Shown here one piece after another: positions 55,404 to 64,000 of a stretch of DNA of 64,000 bases. The notes beneath the pieces are model-generated. The model was not told the origin of the DNA and ran no database searches. It saw nothing but the letters and a program-made list of their open reading frames with translations. Numbering within the stretch: position 1 is the first letter of the stretch; the number at the start of each line of letters is the position of its first letter. The position numbers were made by a program, and so were the translations under genes. The stretch is from contig OU862919.1 of the NCBI GenBank assembly GCA_917880885.1, forward strand, positions 17,440,001-17,504,000. The letters are read 5' to 3'. This DNA is from Limnephilus marmoratus (taxonomy: Eukaryota > Arthropoda > Insecta > Trichoptera > Limnephilidae).

Positions 55404-55552
55404 ATTTAATTAAATGAAGACAATATTAGCGAAACTCAAACGAAAATATAAAGACAGAAAAATCAGAAAAAGATATTGGCACCTCTGGGACTCGAACCCA
55501 GGACCCTTTGCTTACATGGCAAGTGCTCTACGAACTGAACTAAGGTGTCCAT
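55404..55552 (-). mobile_element. tRNA-headed SINE, the unfolded form of the fold-back family
   Basis: On the minus strand: a tRNA-like head (ggacaccttagttcagttcg, anticodon-loop region catgtaa, gggttcgagtccc, gaggtgcca), then the tail ctttttctgatttttctg ... ttaattaaat that forms the arms of 42852-43105 and 54432-54640. The acceptor stem has one inserted base and U33 is lost, so the head is a pseudo-tRNA, perhaps Thr (TGT). Confidence 0.7.
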
Positions 55553-55624
55553 ATCAAAATCGGTCGCTTTTAACTCTATCATACTTTGACTTAGAACTAC
55601 CAACATTATCTTCATTTTCTGAAC

Positions 55625-56440
55625 GCACACTTTATTAAAAAGAATTTAAAATCGTTTTGCATTCGAAATTTGCAATTTGCGGTGGGTCTTTGAAATAAGT
55701 TAATATAATAAAACGTTAATTATAAACTTTAAAATACGTCATTTCTACAAAGAATTCTGGATAATTCGCGTGAGTACAGTAATTCCAAGTATGTGTTTTA
55801 TATTTTAAAAAATGCCTTTTGGACTTAAAATTTTATGCAAATTTATCTTTTCTCATTATCTGGATTCCATTATTCATTAGAGGCACATTGCGGAGCGAGT
55901 TCTTAAAATCCTATTGTGTGCATTTGAGAATGAATCCCGCGGAACAAAGCCTTTTAAAATGACGTCTGCGTCAAAGCGCTCTCATAATAGAAATACGGTA
56001 CGTAGGTACTAAAAGTTTCACAAGGATATATATTTATATATTGCGACATTTCTACGTTCGGAGATGCCTGTGTTATTAGCTCTTCCCGCGGGTGGGGAGT
56101 AGGTACTCTGAAAGAAATCCATGAACGCAACGGAGATAGTGATTGTAATGTATTGTTTCAGCTTCTTTCAATAGATGTCGATAGGTTACTGTGTCATACG
56201 AAGTTCTGCTATATCACAACAGATGGCAGCTGAGTTAGTTGTTAAAAGAGTACCATCTATCGCCGTTCGTGTCTTAGGTCCGAACGTTTACGATGATGGC
56301 CGAAGGCTCCAGTGAAGTTGAACGGGATTCCTCAGTCAGCCTGACGCAGCAACAGAAATACTTAGAGTCTAGCCTAGTAAGGGCGTCTGTGCAGTTTAAT
56401 AATCATTGTAAATATTCACGATAACCAAATAAACAAATTA
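55625..56440. other. no recognisable feature
   Basis: Nothing supportable; 56100-56400 is less AT-rich but shows no ORF or known repeat. Confidence 0.45.
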
Positions 56441-56496
56441 GTAATCCCACTTAGTATCAAACAAATTAAAACAAAAAAATAGCTTCATTAAGGACA

Positions 56497-57206
56497 TTAA
56501 GAGCGTTTAACCAGCCAGCGGACGAAAATCCACATTTCGTCGAAAGTTGTTCTTCCGATCGTGCAGGGCGGTTACAATGAGAAAGATTAATTATTCTCCG
56601 TACCAGCTTTTTTAAATTATAACTCAATATCGAATTTATTTCAATCCAAATTAGCTTTAATTTATACCTTCATCCAAAAATGCTGAAAGGCGTGATGATA
56701 AACTATTAAAATAGTGTACTTTTTGTAGTTATTTTTTGATTATAAGGATTTATCATTTTTCAATAATGTCTAAATTTAATAAGAATGTTAAAAAAATCTG
56801 AAATATATTAGTTTGTAAGTGCGCAAATAAATACACAAATGGACCAATTTTCGTCAAGAAACACATGTACGTACATATTTTTTAATGATTTTATTGAAAC
56901 TAAAATTAAAATTCTAAAACATACGTTTGCTAGATAATGTATTGATTTATTTTACTGCATGATTATATTATTTGAAATGGGTGTGGTATAATACAAAAAC
57001 TTTTTTGAAAATTTAACAAATCTGCCAACGACCTATGGAATAACCTTATTATACTACAAATTCTAAAAATTTATTACATAACTATGCTAGATAAAAGAAC
57101 AATCTTTCGAAATCCATTTATAATTTTTTGTGGAAAAGAGTCAATACGTCTAAAAACTTTTTTGAAAATGACGTATTTCGGGCTTTCTCTGGTAATGCCA
57201 TCTTAA
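56497..57206 (+). mobile_element. TTAA-flanked MITE, copy 4, with proven target site
   Basis: 710 bp, TTAA at both ends. The flanks gaca-TTAA ... TTAA-atgtt correspond to the uninterrupted gacattaaatgtt at 35057-35069, showing duplication of TTAA on insertion. Confidence 0.95.
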
Positions 57207-57377
57207 ATGTTAACTTAAGAAACTATCGGAAAATGAACTTACTGTATACACTTAAAACATTGTCGTAGAAGTTTCTGGAAAAACTTATGTTAAACCATAG
57301 AAGCTGAAAATTAATCCCCATAATCCTCCTCAGCACAGGATCTCCTAGGAGGACAACGAATATAATTTCTATTTTAT

Positions 57378-57792
57378 ATATATATCACCGTAAAAGCCCG
57401 AATATTGGTAAATCCTAAGATTTTCCGGTAAATCCTAAGATTTACCAACTCTTAATGGTAAAAGTCCGAACCGTTCTATAATCATCGTTCACCAACCTAA
57501 CCTAACCTAACCTAACCTAACCTAACATGTACCAAATTCTAATAATAAAAGCCCGAAAAAATCGTTTCTTATTTAAATATTATAAACGATTTTTTCGAGC
57601 TTTTACCATTAGAATTAAGTACATGTTAGGTTAGTTTAGGTTAGGTTAGGTTAGATTAGGTTAGGTTAGGTTAGGTTGGTGAACGATGATTATAGAATGG
57701 TTCGGACTTTTACCATTAAGAGTAAATCTTAGGATTTACCGGAAAATCTTAGGATTTACCGTAGTTCGGGCTTTTACAGTAACATATATATC
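57378..57792. mobile_element. palindromic MITE with telomere-like repeats
   Basis: The element 57387-57783 starts accgtaaaagcccg and ends cgggcttttacagtaac. The arms are about 190 bp and nearly symmetrical around an AT centre (cgatttttt/aaaaaatcg). Each arm has a run of about six CCTAA (57492-57525) or nine TTAGG-like units (57626-57676). A possible 9-bp TSD atatatatc (57378-57386, 57784-57792) is low-complexity. The host LINE copy at 35250 lacks it. Confidence 0.85.
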
Positions 57793-57884
57793 CCTAACAT
57801 GTTTCATATAAAAATGTAAAAAAATGAATAAATTATATAGTTACTAAATAAATAAAAAAAAAATTGCAGTGCAGTTTACAAGCG

Positions 57885-59120
57885 GTAGAAGCGAAACTTT
57901 ACCAAAACAATCTCAATCAATACTTGAAAAGTGAGGTCATAATCAAAGCGACAAATGAGTGCAGACCTCGCGTAATTTCCGTTTCATAACCCAAACAATA
58001 GGAGCCTTTAAAAGTGACATCATTATCAAAGCGGCCGATGAGCGCAGTTGATGTGACACAGGTGCACTAATCGTCATTTCCGTTTCATCCGAAATCCAAA
58101 TCACAGCGGGACTGTAGAAGTTTCACTTCAAAAAAAAAAGTAATCATTCAAACCTATATACTGAATGGAAGAAATAGGTTTAAATGATTCTTGGTTACTG
58201 GTTACATTTCAAGTTGTCTTACTAAACATTTAAGGTAAACATTTCAAGTTGGCTTTCACATTCAAGCAATACGTATATGATATCATAAGTATACAGTGGT
58301 ACACATGACATAATAACAAAGTAAGATATATAATAAAGGTGATAAATCTCCACTGTGGACCGAATATTTTGCTTTTAAAAAATGGCAAAGTCTTGAACAT
58401 AAACAAACATCACATTATCAAAAAATATCAGTCACAAAATATCAAAAAAATCTTTAAATTTATACGCGAAACTCTCAATACCGACCAGAAACACGCGTTC
58501 ACAATCAGTAATAAACACAGTCGCCTGTAATATTTTTAGTAATATTTTAAATACATAGGTACCGTAACAAACACGCAACGTTTCTATATAATACGTCAAC
58601 TAATAGTTACGTTAAACAATGAGAGGTGTCAAAAATATTCTTGGCTCGTAAATACCTGGACGTAAATTGGTTTAAAAATAGAAACTGTCGGGAGTAGTAG
58701 TAATTGCAGCCAGCGCAGATTTTTAAAATGAACCTTATACCATCGGCGTAAGAACCATGCCCTTGGCACATCCATTTTGTATCAGTTACGCCCCGCCTGC
58801 GACCGGGAATAGACGTACTAGACTCCGCGTCGCTTGGTTCCGTGAAATCAATTTTAAATTTCCTTTATTATTACGATAAACCACGCGTAAAAAGGAGTTC
58901 ATGTTTTTTACAGGCCTTTACGAAATCAACCTGTAAAAAAAACTTTAAAATACCTTTTCAAAAGCTTTTTCTCAATTGTTTTTAAACTCCTCTCAAAAAG
59001 AGGCGTGGATTCCGATATCGATTTTTTCCTTGACTATTGGATCACCTTAAGCTTCGTAACGTAGATGGATCTAGAGCTAGTAGCACGTATAGTTTACAGT
59101 ATTCTCAAAGAGATGTCTCT
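57885..59120. other. no gene recognised; hairpin at 58142-58192
   Basis: aatcattcaaacctat and ataggtttaaatgatt form an inverted repeat. A 63-codon ORF at 58339-58530 shows no domain. Confidence 0.45.
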
Positions 59121-59129
59121 AGTATAGTT

Positions 59130-59575
59130 ACATTTGGGAAGGGAGTATGGGTACCACCACCATGGAAACCATTTATGGCATAAGCAACATCTCTGCCACA
59201 AGTCACCCAATGACTAGGCAAGCAGGGGTGCCCGGGTTCATGGGTTGACGTTTTGAAGGTCTTGGCGGTGGACCCGTCTGCCCACCACCAGCAGCAGAAA
59301 CTGGTTGAGGAAAACCCTTTTTGACCTCTCCAGTAGGACTCTCTCCACCCATCGCTTTCCACCACATTGGGAGAAATGGATTCACACGTCTGTCACTCCT
59401 GGTTACACTGAACCCCAGATTTCTACCCACCCCTACATTTTTCCTTCCCTGACTTCCTCTCCTTCCTTTCACTAAATAGATCCTCCATAAAGCATACTCA
59501 AAGATAACATAAGCCCCGAGGGAATGTTTTTTCCTCAGCGCTTACTGTGTGGAGCTACACTAAAAAAAAGTGAGC
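59130..59575 (+). repeat. dispersed repeat E
   Basis: It contains tatgggtaccaccaccatgg, caagcaggggtgcccgggtt, ggtcttggcggtggaccc, ctctccacccatcgctttcc and actgtgtggagctaca. Parallel to 61495-61930. Confidence 0.7.
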
Positions 59576-59699
59576 TAGCAGGTAGATTTCTAGCATTGCG
59601 ATCGGAGAGATTTTGAGAGCATGATAGAGACTAAGTTAGCCTCCACGTCGTCCTGCACACTCGTTCCCGATTACGAGAGTTTCCAATCTAAATAAAAAT

Positions 59700-59752
59700 A
59701 AAGTGTTTTTTTGGTTTTTTTGTGCATTACAGATTAATATAATCCACACTAA
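59700..59752 (-). pseudogene. LINE 3' tail fragment
   Basis: tttttttgtgcattacagat and ttaatataatcc match 50-85, the 3' end of the LINE piece at 1-440. It is cut by the Helitron at 59753. Confidence 0.6.
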
Positions 59753-60447
59753 TCTTATATATAAAAATGAATCGCTGAATGTGTTGCTAAGCGCAAATCT
59801 CGAGAGCAGCTAAAACCGATTTCGCTAATTCTTTTTTTAGAATATTCCTTGAAGTACGAGGATGGTTCTTACGGAGAGAAAAATCAAGATTGCACAGAAA
59901 ATTTGATAATTTCAGAAAACCTAACGACTATCGCATGTTTGACAGTTCGCGTGTTTGAGAATGACATTTTGCAAAACAATGATTATTAAATCAGGATTCT
60001 ATTTTTGAAAATCCTTAAGTTGATAAATTTATTTAAAGTAGGTACTACCCTAATAGTTTGAATCGAATCAAGAATTTTAGATATTTTAAATAGGTACCTA
60101 CATATGTTAGGTACCAAATTTAATATACATGAAGAATGGAAATTTAAAAAAAAATTGTAAAAGGTGGCATGCGGGCAGTTTAAAAACTGAATGTACTGGG
60201 ATTGAATATATGGAACGCGGGAGGAGGGTTGGCGAGACGGGGGAGCGGGAAAGGGAAGAGGAAAGGCAGGGAAGGTGGAAGGGGAACCTGGGAGGGGGGG
60301 GGGACCTGGGAGAGGGGAAGGGAACTCGGGAGGGGGGTTCGCGGGACGGGGGAAGAAGGGGGGGGGAGTGGAGTGGGGAGGGAAAGGACACTCAGGGAGA
60401 AACAATTTCTTTATCAAATGGCATAGCAACGCATGCCGGGACCGTAG
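59753..60447 (+). mobile_element. purine-rich non-autonomous Helitron, copy 3
   Basis: The 5' end TCTTATATATAAAAATGAAT follows A 59752; then gaatgtgttgctaagcgcaa. The purine tract is at 60210-60390. The 3' end atgccgggaccgtagt is a mutated CTAG. LINE sequence flanks both sides (59700-59752; 60448-60510), so it sits in a LINE. Confidence 0.75.
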
Positions 60448-60896
60448 TTTATAATTTTAAAAGTTGTTACCATAAGGGTCCTCATTCCTTCTACATTGGA
60501 TTTTGTTGTGTAAAGGCGTTATTCATTTCAACAACCATTCACAACAATCTTCAAGTTCGGAGTAAGATTCAAGACTTGTATTTGCCTCCATCCAACGTAT
60601 TAAAAATCCTTGTTCCGCCCTTCCTGACGATGCGCTCCATATTTAATGGGCGAAATTCTACCTTTTCGCCCATTGGAAAAGGTTGGATATGTCCACTTCG
60701 TATTTCAGAAACGACACTTCTGTTTAATGTTACGGAAATGGAATCGTACCATCACCGGAAGAAAATTTCTACTTGGTTCAACAATGAAAATTTATCCTTT
60801 AAAGAATTTATGACTATCGACTCAAAAGGTCAGCTTTTTTCCGTGTTTTGTTTTCCGGATGGCCGGGTCTTTTTTATTTTCGTTTTTAAGAAATAA
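60448..60896 (+). CDS. open stretch, unknown
   Basis: The first 60 bases are antisense LINE sequence (gtttataattttaaaagttg, like 359-378). The frame then stays open to 60896, reading LYLPPSNVLKILVPPFLTMR, GKGWICPLRISETTLLFNVT and WFNNENLSFKEFMTIDSKGQ. No domain recognised, and the upstream part of the frame is Helitron purine tract. Possibly a decayed element or chance. Confidence 0.2.
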
Positions 60897-60954
60897 AGAA
60901 AACAGGAAGATTTACTTATTATTTATTTTAATTTTATATTTAAGTAGGGTAAAA

Positions 60955-61345
60955 AATTTTGAGGCGCATCTTCGGACCGGTTCTAGAAAATGGATTTTGG
61001 CGCAGACGTTATAATAATGAGCTTTATACTTTGTTTAAGGAGCTAAACGTTGCAAAATTTATAAAATTGGGAAGACTTCGGTGGCTGGGTCATGTGGAGA
61101 GAATGACCGAGCATCAAGCACCAAAGTCCCTGCTGAACTCAAGACCGATAGGGCGAAGGAGCCTGGGAAGACCAAGACTAAGATGGAGCGACAACGTCCT
61201 CAAAGACATATCTATCTTGGAGCTTCAAAACTGGAGAGAGCTGGCTCAAAACCGAGATGAGTGGAGGAAGACTCTTGAGGAGGCCAAGACCCACCAGGGG
61301 TTGTAGAGCCAATAATGATGATGATGATGATTTAAGTAGGTAGTA
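60955..61345 (+). pseudogene. LINE C-terminal tail with (ATG)n end
   Basis: 115 codons: RRIFGPVLENGFWRRRYNNE, KLGRLRWLGHVERMTEHQAP, RRSLGRPRLRWSDNVLKDIS and RDEWRKTLEEAKTHQGL, then a stop at 61306 and (atg)n at 61313-61332. This is the C-terminus of an insect non-LTR retrotransposon family with RWLGHVERM. The tail repeat is typical of target-primed insertion. Intact over its length but strongly 5'-truncated. Confidence 0.85.
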
Positions 61346-61494
61346 GCTACCAATTGAATGAACATTATTTAGACAGAAAAAATCCTGCATCTGCAACTTA
61401 TTCGGAATCTGCACAGCAAATGCGACGGTGACTGCTCATCTAATTCAGCGTGCCTGGAGAGAGGTTGACTATCGCTTAGATGTTTTCAATTTGA

Positions 61495-61930
61495 GAGGCG
61501 GTTATGGGTACCGATGCCCCGGTAACCATTTATTTGATAACTAACACCTCCGCTATAGGTCGCTATGGTGACTTAGCAGAGGTGCCCCGATTCATAGGGT
61601 AAGGTTTGTCCAGGTCTTGGCGGCGGATGCGTTTGATCGCCTACAGCGTGGCAGAACGCATCGAAAGGGACTAGTTGAGAGATAACTTTGGCCACTCCTG
61701 CCGGACTCTCTCCACCCATCGCCTTGCACCACAGTTTGAGGGATGGATTCATTCGTCAGTCACTTCTGGACACATTGACCCCATCTGGATACATTTTTCT
61801 TTTCTTAGAACTTCATCTACTTCCTTTCCATGAAAAGACGCTCAACACAGCATCCCCGAAGTTGACGCAGGCCCTAAGGGATATTTTTTCCCCAGGGCGT
61901 CCTGTGTGGAAAAAAGAAGGAAGTCATGTC
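61495..61930 (+). repeat. dispersed repeat E
   Basis: ggttatgggtaccgatgccc, gtgacttagcagaggtgccc, ggtcttggcggcggatgc, ctctccacccatcgccttgc and gggcgtcctgtgtgga. Full-length-like copy. Confidence 0.75.
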
Positions 61931-61934
61931 GAAA

Positions 61935-63010
61935 ATGTCTAAGTAATGTTAAAATTAAGATATTCGGCGTGTTTTGGCGTATAAATAAATAACAATGGAG
62001 TTAAGATGAAAAAAACATTGACACCTTTTTCGACGATCATTACATCAAAATGTTCGGAGCTTTGTTCGAAGGTACGTTTTGGCATATTTAGCTTTTCTAT
62101 TTGCTTTGCTCTATTTTACAATTATGTGAAGTGTTTGCCTTTTTGTAATTTTTTGAGATGATGAACCACAAAATTTTCCACAGATTTTTGCATTTAAATA
62201 ACAGGGGATAAAAGCGTGTCAAAGTTCAAGAAGTACGTACCTACACCATATCGAACACCTCTTTTTTATATAAGGGTACGGAGTATTTTAGGTTCGAAAC
62301 ATAGTAATGAGTTTTTCTAAAAACATCGTGTAAAAACAAAAAAAACAATCGTACATTTTAGATTGTTACTGAATAGCCGAGAAGAATGAAAAATCTACAT
62401 GTTATAAATTTGTAAATTATCTTTTCAAAGATATACACTCCATCGATCAGAATGATCTAGAATCATTTACATACGCTACTCGGAATCGGCAGGTAAATTT
62501 TATAGGTGATAGTACAAACCTTTTAACTCGAGGCCGGTAGTAACAACGATAACGGTATTCCGGTATCGCGTAAAAATAAAGGTGAACTAAAATCGCTATT
62601 ATAAAAACGTGCTAATGGCCTCTATTTTCTGTGAGACTTACAATATTATTTCGGGCATTTTTCATGGCACAGTTGGAATTATTTACTCATTTTCCTTTGG
62701 GATTAGGTTTGATAACTGTCGGGGGACAAAAAATATTGTATCCTAAAATTTTTAAGGGCATTAAATATTGCGTCTTTTTAAAATTCTTCGTTTTTTTAAA
62801 TAATCGGGAAAAATAAGTAAATTTTAAAATTTATGATTTGCTGTTATCCGCCTCCGGTCCGAATAAGACAAAGACAAGTTTAAAAAAATATAATTCGCCT
62901 TGTTCAGTTAGTGAATACACATGAATTTACAGTCACAAACACAACAAGGAGTTATACATAATGATATAATGTCTACTGTTATCCAACCAATAATTATTGC
63001 TTGAATTGGT
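61935..63010. other. no recognisable feature
   Basis: AT-rich; nothing supportable. Confidence 0.5.
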
Positions 63011-63016
63011 TGATTT

Positions 63017-63713
63017 TTACGAGGGAATAACCGGACAAAACCGGAAATATCATGACGTATTGACTCTTTTCCACAAAAAATTATAAATTGATTTCGAATG
63101 ACCGTTCTTTTATCTAGTAAAGTAATGTTTTAAATTTTGAGAAAATATGTTTATTTTTAGTACAATAAGGTTTTACCGTAGGTCGTTGGCAAATTTGTTA
63201 AATTTTCAAATTTTGTATTATACAACATAAATTTCAAATCATACAATCGTGCAGTAAAATAAATCAAAAAATATTTGGGAAAGCTACATTTCAGAATTTT
63301 AATTTAAGTTCAAATAAAATCATTAAAAAAATATCAGAGCCCTTATTTTATGACAAAAATACTTCAGTTTTTCTATTTATTTCCGGTCTTACAAACTAAA
63401 ATATTTTTAAACAATTTACATTCTTATTTTGTTTAGACAATATTGAAAAATTATAAATACTTATGACCAAAAAAAAATTCCAAAAAGTACATAATTTTAA
63501 TTGTTTTGTCATCACGAGTTTGAGCATTTTTTAATGTAGGAAAAGGAAATTTTGGATGAAATAAAATCGATATTGAGGCATTATGTTAAAATGCTGGTAC
63601 GGAGAATAGTTAATCTTTCTTACCGAAACCGCCATGTACAGTTGCAAGGGTACGATTGCAAGATCATCGTTCAACGAAATTTAAATTCTCGGCCGCTGGT
63701 TAATGGCTCTTAA
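63017..63713 (-). mobile_element. diverged relative of the TTAA MITE
   Basis: gagggaataaccgg at the left and gctggttaatggctcttaa at the right correspond to the MITE ends. Inner words match (tgacgtattgactcttttcc, ggtcgttggcaaatttgtta, ctggtacggagaat). Identity is clearly lower than among the other four, and the left TTAA is now TTAC. An older subfamily. Confidence 0.75.
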
Positions 63714-63714
63714 G

Positions 63715-64000
63715 GAATCTTTTTACTCCTGATTTCAGTACCAACTTTTTTATTAAATTTAGTTTCTTTGGTAAGCATTAAATTATACCATAATTTTATT
63801 TGCCATTGTTCGCCATAGAATAATTGGCCTGGTGACTGGTGAGGCGACCACTAAAGTGAATGTTTGAAAGATTAAAAAAAAACGATGTAAGAAAAAACGG
63901 CCTTTATTTTCATTTCGTTAGGCTTTTGACCAACGCAATCTGATTTTTTACTGCATTAGTATTAACCTAACAAGAAAATACTTAGCCACTCAAAACAAAA
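63715..64000. other. no recognisable feature
   Basis: Nothing supportable. Confidence 0.5.

Larger units (their letters stand above)
56447..57880 (+). pseudogene. LINE 3' end split by a MITE and a palindrome
   Basis: Sequence outside the insertions (56447-56500, 57207-57377, 57793-57870) aligns with 35008-35330: cccacttagtatcaaacaaa, aaactatcggaaaatgaact, ctcagcacagg and the A-run end. The coding part is the last few codons (LSIKQIKTK) and is broken. Confidence 0.8.

Overview
This is a 64 kb stretch of AT-rich arthropod nuclear DNA, most likely insect and possibly Lepidoptera. The clues are TTAGG-type (CCTAA/TTAGG) pentamers, rolling-circle Helitrons ending in CTAG, tRNA-headed SINEs, a mariner relic, many non-LTR retrotransposon tails, frequent taggtac-like words, and the 'gacttcaaaaaggagg' repeat that I recall from insect genomes. 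I find no complete host gene. Four short ORF pieces could be host exons (near 1.3-1.6, 1.9-2.0 and 5.2-5.8 kb), all at low confidence. The window is essentially a graveyard of mobile elements, but its structure is legible: many insertions keep target-site duplications (TSDs), and several empty sites are present in the window itself.

Layout. 0-9 kb: non-LTR (LINE) fragments, two fold-back elements with hammerhead-ribozyme-like cores and 12-13 bp TSDs, a Helitron with helicase remnants, and a well-preserved hammerhead-like motif at 8.31-8.36 kb. 10-15 kb: hexamer satellite, a 721-bp TTAA-flanked MITE, then the only near-complete LINE (endonuclease plus reverse transcriptase; one in-frame stop and one frameshift). 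15-20 kb: 18-bp minisatellite, Copia-like solo LTR, and a hAT element with a 5'-inverted LINE nested in it. 20-35 kb: MITE, jockey-like LINE pieces, SINEs, a second hAT, and purine-rich Helitrons. 35-43 kb: fold-back elements (two with hammerhead-like motifs, two with tRNA-like centres), MITE, SINEs, mariner. 46-54.6 kb: a nested stack in which a tRNA fold-back element was hit by a Helitron, the Helitron by a 7.08-kb LTR element (two 699-bp LTRs, 3 differences, TSD ATAT, Lys-type primer site, polypurine tract, no recognisable gag or pol), and the same Helitron by a LINE tail with a 13-bp TSD. 55-64 kb: a LINE 3' end carrying a TTAA MITE and a 397-bp palindrome with telomere-like repeats, another Helitron, LINE tails and a diverged MITE.

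The most noteworthy signal is the set of hammerhead-like motifs. Seven cores at six loci (3.3/3.5, 3.9, 8.3, 32.9, 35.9 and 39.3 kb) share one plan: CUGANGA, one extra base, helix II, GAA, a palindromic helix III, U or C, then a helix I partner. Helix II and helix III sequences differ between loci while pairing is kept. Four of the six loci lie inside fold-back elements. This resembles the ribozymes known from Penelope-like elements and retrozymes, but here they sit in short, non-coding, fold-back copies.
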